Below, one piece after another: positions 57,405 through 64,000 of a stretch of DNA of 64,000 nucleotides. How positions within the stretch are numbered: the stretch's first letter is position 1; each line of letters starts with the position of its first letter. Source of the DNA: Hyphomonadaceae bacterium (GTDB lineage Bacteria; Pseudomonadota; Alphaproteobacteria; Caulobacterales; Aquidulcibacteraceae); NCBI GenBank assembly GCA_014378995.1, contig JACMMP010000130.1:26602-90601 (forward strand), written 5' to 3'. The translations under genes were made by a program, and so were the position numbers. Below the pieces are notes generated by a model, which ran no database searches, had not been told where the DNA came from, and saw only the letters and a list, made by a program, of their open reading frames with translations.

Positions 57405-57911
57405 ATGAAACATCTTATTTTGGCGGCGGCGCTCATTGCGCCGCTGGCGGCATGCGCGACCGTCACGCGCGGCACCACTGAAGCTTTCGTCGTGGAGAGT
57501 GAACCGAGCGGCGCTGCGGTGCTCACCAGCACCGGCATGAGCTGCGAGGCGACGCCTTGCACATTTGCGCGCGTGCGGCGCAACGCCGAGTTCACAGTGA
57601 CCATTTCGAAGCCGGGGTATCGGACCACAACTCATACCGTAACGCACCAGACCGCTGGCGGCGGCGCAGCCGGCATGGCGGGCAACGTCCTTGTGGGCGG
57701 GCTGATTGGCGTTGCAGTGGATGCCAGCAGCGGCGCCACGCAGGACTTGGTGCCCAATCCCCTGCGCGTCACACTGGAGCGCGAAGAGCCGGTCGCGACC
57801 CTTGTAAGCGCACCGGCGGAGGCCGTAGCGCCTGCTGAGGCCGCTCCGGCCGACGCCGCTCCAGCCGCAGCGCCAGCGGAGGTCACGCCGGCCGCGTCAC
57901 CGAGCAACTAG
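57405..57911 (+). CDS. PEGA-like lipoprotein
   Basis: Lipobox LAACA; TRGTTEAFVVESEPSGAAVLTSTGMSCEATPC...ISKPGYRT. Confidence 0.75.
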   Translation: MKHLILAAALIAPLAACATVTRGTTEAFVVESEPSGAAVLTSTGMSCEATPCTFARVRRNAEFTVTISKPGYRTTTHTVTHQTAGGGAAGMAGNVLVGGLIGVAVDASSGATQDLVPNPLRVTLEREEPVATLVSAPAEAVAPAEAAPADAAPAAAPAEVTPAASPSN

Positions 57912-57974
57912 CCCATCTGCTTTACAGGCGGCGGCGGCCCGGCGAAGCTATCCCGCTAACGGGAGGAGTTTCGC

Positions 57975-59198
57975 ATGAGGTTCGCCGCCGCCGCTCTGGG
58001 CGCCATCATCTTCGCCGTCGCCGGCGCCGCCGAGGCGCGCACTTGGCGCATACGTCCGGGTCCGCAAGCCGAGCAGCAGCTGCAGACAGCTTTGATCGAA
58101 GCTGAGCCTGGCGACACCGTCCAACTTGGCCGCGGCCGGTTTGAACTCACGGCCGGGCTTTCGCTCGATGTCGACCGCGTCACCATCCGCGGCGAGGGCG
58201 AAGGGCGCTCTATCCTTTCCTTCGATGGCCAGCGCCGCGGCGCTGAGGGCCTGCTGGTCACCGCCAGTGACGTCGTGCTGCGCGACTTCGCCGTGGAGAA
58301 CACGCGCGGCGACGGCATCAAGGTGCGCGATTGCGACGGCATAACCTTCCGCGGCGTGCGCATGGAATGGACGCGCGGACCGAACCCGGAAAACGGCGCC
58401 TACGGGCTCTATCCGGTGAACTGCGCCAACGTGATGATCCGGGACTCGATCGTCCGCGGCGCTTCGGACGCCGGCATCTATGTCGGCCAGTCGCGCAACA
58501 TCATCGTCCGCGACAATCTGATTGAGTACAACGTGGCCGGCATCGAGATCGAGAACAGCTTCGGCGCCGACGTATTCGGCAACACCACGACCAACAACAC
58601 CGGCGGCATCCTGGTGTTCGATTTGCCCGGCGTGCCGCAATCTGGCGGTCACTCCACCCGCGTGTTCGGCAACACCATCGTCAACAACAACACGCCGAAC
58701 TTCTCCCCGCCCGGCAACATCGTCGGCATGGTCCCGGCCGGCACCGGCGTGCTGATCATGGCCAGCCGGAATGTGCACTTGTTCGACAATGAGATCGGTG
58801 ACAACGCCACCGGCAACGTTATCGTCTTCGCCTACCCAAACCCTTTCACTGACACGAATTACAATCCGCTGCCGCGGGACGTGGTGATCCGCAACAATAG
58901 CTTCGGCAATGGCGGCTATGCCCCGACGGGCCTGCTTGCGCCCCTGGGTCAGGCCGGCATCGCCATAGCCGACGTGCTCTGGGACGGCGCGACGATCTAT
59001 TCGGTCGGCGGCGCGGCGCGCACGGACATCGTGCGCCTCGTGGTTCGCGACAATCAGTCCACGCGGTCGGGCCAGGGCAGCTTTCTGTCGCTCGGCGTGC
59101 CCGTCGCCGGCTCGCCATTCACCGAAGCCGCGCCAGACCCAACCCCGCCGCCTCTGCTCGACGTGGAGGAGCCGGAGGAAATTCGGATCCGGAATTGA
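57975..59198 (+). CDS. parallel beta-helix repeat protein (NosD/pectate-lyase-like)
   Basis: AEPGDTVQLGRGRFELTAGLSLDVDRVTIRGEGEG, repeated IRDS/VRDNLIEYN/NTTTNNTGG coils. Confidence 0.88.
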   Translation: MRFAAAALGAIIFAVAGAAEARTWRIRPGPQAEQQLQTALIEAEPGDTVQLGRGRFELTAGLSLDVDRVTIRGEGEGRSILSFDGQRRGAEGLLVTASDVVLRDFAVENTRGDGIKVRDCDGITFRGVRMEWTRGPNPENGAYGLYPVNCANVMIRDSIVRGASDAGIYVGQSRNIIVRDNLIEYNVAGIEIENSFGADVFGNTTTNNTGGILVFDLPGVPQSGGHSTRVFGNTIVNNNTPNFSPPGNIVGMVPAGTGVLIMASRNVHLFDNEIGDNATGNVIVFAYPNPFTDTNYNPLPRDVVIRNNSFGNGGYAPTGLLAPLGQAGIAIADVLWDGATIYSVGGAARTDIVRLVVRDNQSTRSGQGSFLSLGVPVAGSPFTEAAPDPTPPPLLDVEEPEEIRIRN

Positions 59199-60346
59199 TA
59201 CGCGACGCCGATATGGAGCGCCCATACAAGCGCCTCATCCTGTGCGCGATGCTAGCGCTTCTGTTGGTGACTGGCGCCGCCGCACAGGGGCCGGCGCCCG
59301 TGAGCGATCGCGCCATCATGGCGGAGCGGCCCCCGCAGCTGCTCTCCGACTACCAATTCTTCCGCGACGCCGGCGGGCGCGACCCTAACGCACGCGTCAC
59401 GCCTTACGATCTGAACACCGCGCTCTATTCCGACGGCGCGCTGAAGTTTCGCTACGTCTACATCCCTGCGGGATCGCAAGCCCGCTACAGCGCCGATGAG
59501 GTGTTCGACTTTCCGGTCGGCACGGTGCTGATCAAAACCTTCGCCTTCGCCGCGGATATGCGCGCGCCGACCGAGAACGTGCGTTTCCTCGAAACGCGCC
59601 TGCTCATCCGCCGCGCCGACGGCTGGATCGCGCTGCCCTACGTCTGGAATGAAGCGCAGACCGAAGCGCGACTCTCGCTCATCGGCGCCGATATCCCGGT
59701 CAGCTTCACGAACGAGGAAGGCCAAGCCATCGCGCTCGACTGGGCCGTGCCCAACCGCAACCAGTGCAAAGCCTGCCACGATCGCCGCGGCGAGATCACG
59801 CCGATCGGGCCGAGCGCGCGGAATCTCAACGTCGAAAACGTCGAGGTCGTTGTTACAAGCGCCCCGCGCGGCGGCGGCCCCACGCCGCCGCCCGTCTATA
59901 CCGATCAACTCGATGCCTGGAGACGTGACGGCCTTATCGCTGGTGCGCCACCTGCCAACGAAGCGCCGCGCGTTCCGAGCGCGTACCGCCCCGCGACCGG
60001 CGCCATCGCCGCCCGCGCTCGCGCCTACCTCGATGTGAATTGTGCGCATTGCCATAACCCTGAAGGGCCAGGGCATACGTCCGGCCTCGATCTGCGCTGG
60101 AGTCAAACCGATCCGGCGCTGTGGGGCGTGAACAAGCGCCCGGTCGCCGCCGGCCGCGCTTCGGCCGGTTTCGACTTCGCCATCGAACCCGGCCATCCCG
60201 AACGCTCTATACTTCTGCACCGCATGACGAGCACCGATCCAGGCGTGATGATGCCGGAGATCGGCCGCCAACTCGTGGATGAACGCGGGCTGGCGCTGAT
60301 GCGCGAATGGATTGCGGGCATGGATGAGAACGGCCGGAGCAACTAG
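59195..60346 (+). CDS. SO2930/HNE_0200-type diheme c-type cytochrome
   Basis: CKACH and CAHCH heme motifs; LSDYQFFRDAG start; TTG start overlaps beta-helix stop (alternative ATG 59213). Confidence 0.85.
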   Translation: MIRDADMERPYKRLILCAMLALLLVTGAAAQGPAPVSDRAIMAERPPQLLSDYQFFRDAGGRDPNARVTPYDLNTALYSDGALKFRYVYIPAGSQARYSADEVFDFPVGTVLIKTFAFAADMRAPTENVRFLETRLLIRRADGWIALPYVWNEAQTEARLSLIGADIPVSFTNEEGQAIALDWAVPNRNQCKACHDRRGEITPIGPSARNLNVENVEVVVTSAPRGGGPTPPPVYTDQLDAWRRDGLIAGAPPANEAPRVPSAYRPATGAIAARARAYLDVNCAHCHNPEGPGHTSGLDLRWSQTDPALWGVNKRPVAAGRASAGFDFAIEPGHPERSILLHRMTSTDPGVMMPEIGRQLVDERGLALMREWIAGMDENGRSN

Positions 60347-60357
60347 CGCACGCTCGT

Positions 60358-60516
60358 CCTTCTCCACTTGTGGGAGAAGGTGTCTCGACGCAGCGCGTCG
60401 AGACGGATGAGGGGTATAGGCGCCGGTGCGTCAAACACTGCGCCGATACCCCTCACCCACACCTGCGTGTTTGAAACTGCGGCGCTCTACGATCCCTCTC
60501 CCACAAGGGGAGAGGA
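60358..60516. repeat. composite intergenic palindromic repeat
   Basis: CCTTCTCCACTTGTGGGAGAAGG; GTCTCGACGCAGCGCGTCGAGAC; CCTCTCCCACAAGGGGAGAGG. Confidence 0.7.
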
Positions 60517-60526
60517 GGAAACCGCG

Positions 60527-60955
60527 TCAGAAATGCACATCCACCATGCCCACGGCAATCGCCGCGTGGAACGCCAGCGCCATCAGCACCAGCGAGCCGA
60601 TGATGAAGATCGAGAAGCGGATAACGATGCTGTTGAAGATCGCCTGCACGAGCGAGTGGACGATGCGGATCACGACGTAGAGCCACGCCAAGCCGATATT
60701 GATGTCGTTGGCTTGATCCAGGAACTGCAACGCAAAGCACAGCGCGTAGAAGATCGTCGGCTGCTCCATCAGATGGTTGTAATTGTCGGCGACCTTGGCG
60801 CTCGGCAGCGCCTCCATCTGCGCCCTGGTGGCGGCGTCCGGCTTTATCTTGGCTTTCGACATCGCCGGTATGCGCGTGGCGTAAAGCCAGATCAGCATGA
60901 TCAACGACCAGATCGCCAGCGCCACGACGGGCGCAATCATTCCGTGTTCGTACAT
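60527..60955 (-). CDS. MAPEG family membrane protein
   Basis: NYNHLMEQPTIFYALCFALQFL...AWLYVVIRIVHSLVQ. Confidence 0.85.
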   Translation of the reverse strand: MYEHGMIAPVVALAIWSLIMLIWLYATRIPAMSKAKIKPDAATRAQMEALPSAKVADNYNHLMEQPTIFYALCFALQFLDQANDINIGLAWLYVVIRIVHSLVQAIFNSIVIRFSIFIIGSLVLMALAFHAAIAVGMVDVHF

Positions 60956-61083
60956 GTTTCCCTCCCCGCGAGGCGGCGATCATCCGCGCGTCATCGCGCC
61001 GCGGCAAGCACTACCGTTACGGGAGTCCGCTTGGCGGCGGCCGCATGCGCCCCTAACTTCCCACCGCTTCCGCAGGGGACCGA

Positions 61084-61638
61084 ATGAGCACCGACAAACC
61101 CGACCGCGAGCATTCGCCGTTCCTCGAGCGCGCGCTCGAAAGGATCATCTACGCCAGCCGTTGGCTGATGGCGCCGGTCTATCTCGGCCTCATCGCGGCG
61201 CTGGCGATCCTGATCGTCACCTTCTTCCGGGAGCTCGTGATCCAGCTGCCTTTGGTGCTGGAGATGGACGAGACGGACATCATCCTTCTGGTGCTGACGC
61301 TGGTCGATCTCTCCCTCGCCGGCAATCTCGTGCTGATCATTCTCTTTTCGGGCTATGAGAATTTCGTCTCCAAGATCGAGATCGCGCACCAGGATCGCGA
61401 CCGCCCCGAATGGATGGGCACGCTCGATTTCAGCGGCTTGAAGATCAAGCTGATCGCCTCGATCGTCGCGATAAGCGGCATCCATCTGCTGAAGATTTTC
61501 ATGAATCTGAGCACCTACACCGAGCAGCAATTGCTCTGGTACGTCGTGATCCACCTGACCTTCATCCTCTCCGGCGTCTGCATCGCCGCAATGGATTGGA
61601 TCGAAGGCATGGCGCACAAGGCCCACGCTGGGCGCTGA
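61084..61638 (+). CDS. UPF0114/YqhA family membrane protein
   Basis: ERALERIIYASRWLMAPVYLGLIAAL...LVDLSLAGNLVLIILFSGYENFVSKIE. Confidence 0.9.
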   Translation: MSTDKPDREHSPFLERALERIIYASRWLMAPVYLGLIAALAILIVTFFRELVIQLPLVLEMDETDIILLVLTLVDLSLAGNLVLIILFSGYENFVSKIEIAHQDRDRPEWMGTLDFSGLKIKLIASIVAISGIHLLKIFMNLSTYTEQQLLWYVVIHLTFILSGVCIAAMDWIEGMAHKAHAGR

Positions 61639-61646
61639 TGCGGCTT

Positions 61647-63437
61647 TTACATCCGCTCCGGTACGTCGATGCCGAGCAAGTCCAGCGTCACGACCAGCTG
61701 CTTCAGCGTCGCCGCCGCCAGCGCCAGCCGCGATGCGCGGACGGCGCCTTCCGAGGGTAGGATCGGACAGTTCGCGTAGAACCCTGAAAACGCCTGCGCC
61801 AAATTGTGCGCGTGTTCCGCCAGAAAATGCGGAGCTTTCTTGTCATAAGCAGCGCGCACCGCGCCATCGAACGCGTCCAGCGCCAACGCCAAGGGGCGCT
61901 CCGCGTCGTGTTCGATGACAATCGGGCCGGCCTTTAGCCCCTGCTCATCGGCCTTGCGCAGCACGCTTTTGATCCGCACCGCTTGATAGAGAAGGTATGG
62001 GCCCGTTTTGCCTTCAAAGCTCATGAAACGATCGAGATCGAACACGTAGCTGGTGCCGCGAAAGTTCGAGAGATCGGCGAACTTGATCGCCGCGATCGCC
62101 ACCTTGTGCGCCACGTCCTCGAACTCTTCGGCCGAGAAATCCGCGCCGATTTCGTTTTCCTTCAGCCGGGCGCGCGCCTTCTCTTCCGCCTGCCCGATCA
62201 AGTCTTGCAGCTTCAGCACGCCGCCGGCGCGGGTCTTGAACGGCGTGCCGTCGGGGCCGTTCATGGTGCCGAAGCCAATATGTTCGAGCGCCTCGCGCGG
62301 CGCGTAACCGGCCTTGGCCGCCGCGCGATAGACTTGCTCGAAGTGGTCGGCCTGACGCTGATCGACGCAATAAAGGATGAGATCGGGCTTTTGATCGCGC
62401 ATGCGCTGCACGATGGTGGCGAGATCGGTCGTGCCATACATGGCCGAGCCCTCGCTCGACACCACGAGCAGCGGATCGGGGCTCTCGACTTCGACGACCG
62501 TGCCGTCCTCGCGCCTCTTCTTTTTGGTCTCGCCCGGCCCCGCCACGCGAAGGATGCGCGCGCCCTGGTCTTCTTCCAGCAAGCCCTTAGCTTCGAGATC
62601 GCGCACCATTTCAGGGATCAGCGGATCGGCGTCGCTTTCGCCGAGCCAGAGATCGAAATCGACGCCGAGGCTGACGAAATCGCGCTTTTGCGCCGCCATC
62701 GAGACGTCGTGCATGGCTTTCCAGATGGTGCGGTGAAGCTCGCTGCCGCCTTGCAGCGCGGCGGTCGCTTTGCGCGCGCGATCGCGCACGCCGATGTCGC
62801 CAGCTTTCACGCGCTGGGCGTAGGTGGGATAGATCGCTTCTAATTGATCGAGCGTCAGCGTTTTCAGCCGCGCGTTGAGCTTGGCGCGGTCTTCGATGCC
62901 GCCGAGTTCATCTTCCAGCGCGGTGATGACGAGCCCCATCTGGAAGCCCCAGTCGCCGAAATGCGCGTCGCCCCAGACCTCGTCGCCGCGGAAGCGATAG
63001 ATGCGCTTCACGCTCTCGCCGATGATAGACGCGCGCAGGTGCCCAACGTGCATGCCCTTGGCGACGTTCGGGCCACCATAATCGACGATAACGCGCCGCG
63101 GCGCCTCCACCGGCGGCGCGCCCGCGTTCGGATCGTCGGCGATGCTCTGCGCGCGCTGGGTCAGCGCTTGGGCGGTGACTTTGAAATTGAGAAAGCCCGG
63201 CCCCGCGATCGTGGGCGCCGGCGCAAGCTCGTCCGCGCTCCAGCCGGCGGCGACGCTTTGCGCCACCTCTTGCGGCTTCTTTCCCACCGCTTTCGCGACG
63301 GCGAGCGCGCCATTGGCTTGAAACTCGCCCAAATCCGGCCGGTCCGAGCGGCGCACGTCCGCATGCTTGGGATCGAGCCCGAGGGCCTCGAACACGGCCT
63401 GATTAGCCGCGGTCAGTTTGCTGGCGAGGTCTTTCAT
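61647..63437 (-). CDS. argS: arginyl-tRNA synthetase
   Basis: [27 protein letters not shown]-type motif; DALBR C-terminal domain; start at ATG 63437. Confidence 0.95.
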   Translation of the reverse strand: MKDLASKLTAANQAVFEALGLDPKHADVRRSDRPDLGEFQANGALAVAKAVGKKPQEVAQSVAAGWSADELAPAPTIAGPGFLNFKVTAQALTQRAQSIADDPNAGAPPVEAPRRVIVDYGGPNVAKGMHVGHLRASIIGESVKRIYRFRGDEVWGDAHFGDWGFQMGLVITALEDELGGIEDRAKLNARLKTLTLDQLEAIYPTYAQRVKAGDIGVRDRARKATAALQGGSELHRTIWKAMHDVSMAAQKRDFVSLGVDFDLWLGESDADPLIPEMVRDLEAKGLLEEDQGARILRVAGPGETKKKRREDGTVVEVESPDPLLVVSSEGSAMYGTTDLATIVQRMRDQKPDLILYCVDQRQADHFEQVYRAAAKAGYAPREALEHIGFGTMNGPDGTPFKTRAGGVLKLQDLIGQAEEKARARLKENEIGADFSAEEFEDVAHKVAIAAIKFADLSNFRGTSYVFDLDRFMSFEGKTGPYLLYQAVRIKSVLRKADEQGLKAGPIVIEHDAERPLALALDAFDGAVRAAYDKKAPHFLAEHAHNLAQAFSGFYANCPILPSEGAVRASRLALAAATLKQLVVTLDLLGIDVPERM

Positions 63438-63438
63438 C

Positions 63439-63532
63439 GGGAATTGGGAGTAGGGAGTAGGGAGTGGGATTGCAAGAAAGCTCGGCGACGTAAGGCCCGC
63501 GCCCCACTCCCTATTCCCCACTCCCTATTCCC
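63439..63532. repeat. large inverted repeat abutting the argS start codon
   Basis: GGGAATTGGGAGTAGGGAGTAGGGAGTGGG ... CCCCACTCCCTATTCCCCACTCCCTATTCCC. Confidence 0.75.
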
Positions 63533-63537
63533 AGCAT

Positions 63538-64000
63538 TCAGCCCGCGTTGTCGCCGGCGTCGATCCGGAAGCGGCGGCCGTCGCGGTTAAACTGAAGCTG
63601 CTCCGGCGTCAGTTCAAAGCCGACCAGGATCTCGAAATTCTCGCCCGAGATTTCCTCGTTGGCGCGCGGGATGACGATGCGTTCGATCTCTTCGCGGCGC
63701 GTCACTACGGCTTCGCCGCGGTCCCAGCGCACATCGACATCGAAGTACACCTTCTCGATCGGCGCGCGGCCGCGACGGGTCACCGCCACCCAGTAGCGAT
63801 AGGTCTGACGATCCGCCGTCGCGGCCGGGCCGCGCCCGAACGCCATGTCGATCTCGAGGTTCATCACGATCGGGTCCGTGCCGATATAGCGGCAGAGCCC
63901 GCGCACGCCCTGCATCTCCCCGGTGAACTCGATGTTGGCGTAGCGGACCTGATCCGGCGCGGCGAAATCGACCACGCGCGAATTGTCATAGAGCACGCCC
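63538..64000 (-). CDS. hypothetical protein, truncated by window edge
   Basis: Open reading frame runs to the window end. Confidence 0.65.
   Translation of the reverse strand, partial: GVLYDNSRVVDFAAPDQVRYANIEFTGEMQGVRGLCRYIGTDPIVMNLEIDMAFGRGPAATADRQTYRYWVAVTRRGRAPIEKVYFDVDVRWDRGEAVVTRREEIERIVIPRANEEISGENFEILVGFELTPEQLQFNRDGRRFRIDAGDNAG

Noticed and set aside
57948-59225. 425-aa minus-strand ORF opposite the beta-helix gene
   Set aside because: Low-complexity H/V/A-rich shadow ORF; no coding signature.
8446-63532. Many intergenic palindromes as possible CRISPR arrays
   Set aside because: No direct repeats with regular spacers; they are isolated inverted repeats.

Overview
This 64 kb window is GC-rich and densely coding. 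Gene content (SpmX-like lysozyme protein, ParA-type ATPase, UrcA, DUF1489, HNE_0200/SO2930-type diheme cytochrome) fits an alphaproteobacterial chromosome, probably Caulobacterales/Hyphomonadaceae-like; that placement is inference. Most genes are housekeeping or metabolic: panC, amino-acid permease, acyl-CoA carboxylase subunits, tryptophan dioxygenase plus a kynureninase-like enzyme, mgtE, lipB, glutathione reductase, argS, Sua5/TsaC-like, TonB receptor. One tRNA-Leu(GAG) is present. I see no CRISPR array, prophage, IS element or integrative element. Best candidates for a second look: (1) a compact locus at 18626-18841 with two overlapping mini-ORFs, a Shine-Dalgarno matching the whole 16S anti-SD tail, and a terminator-like hairpin; (2) a DUF805 gene interrupted by one in-frame TGA at a conserved Trp position; (3) an inverted pair of REP-like palindromes inserted in frame in the partner gene of an orphan ParA; (4) a membrane protein with two TIR-like domains, translationally coupled to an enoyl-CoA hydratase and divergent from a cNMP-binding/patatin protein; (5) tandem families of uncharacterised lipoproteins/exported proteins; (6) decayed GIY-YIG and DUF559 nuclease genes; (7) a hairpin that could sequester the start region of an unannotated 51-aa ORF. 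All calls are from reading the sequence and family knowledge; no searches were run.
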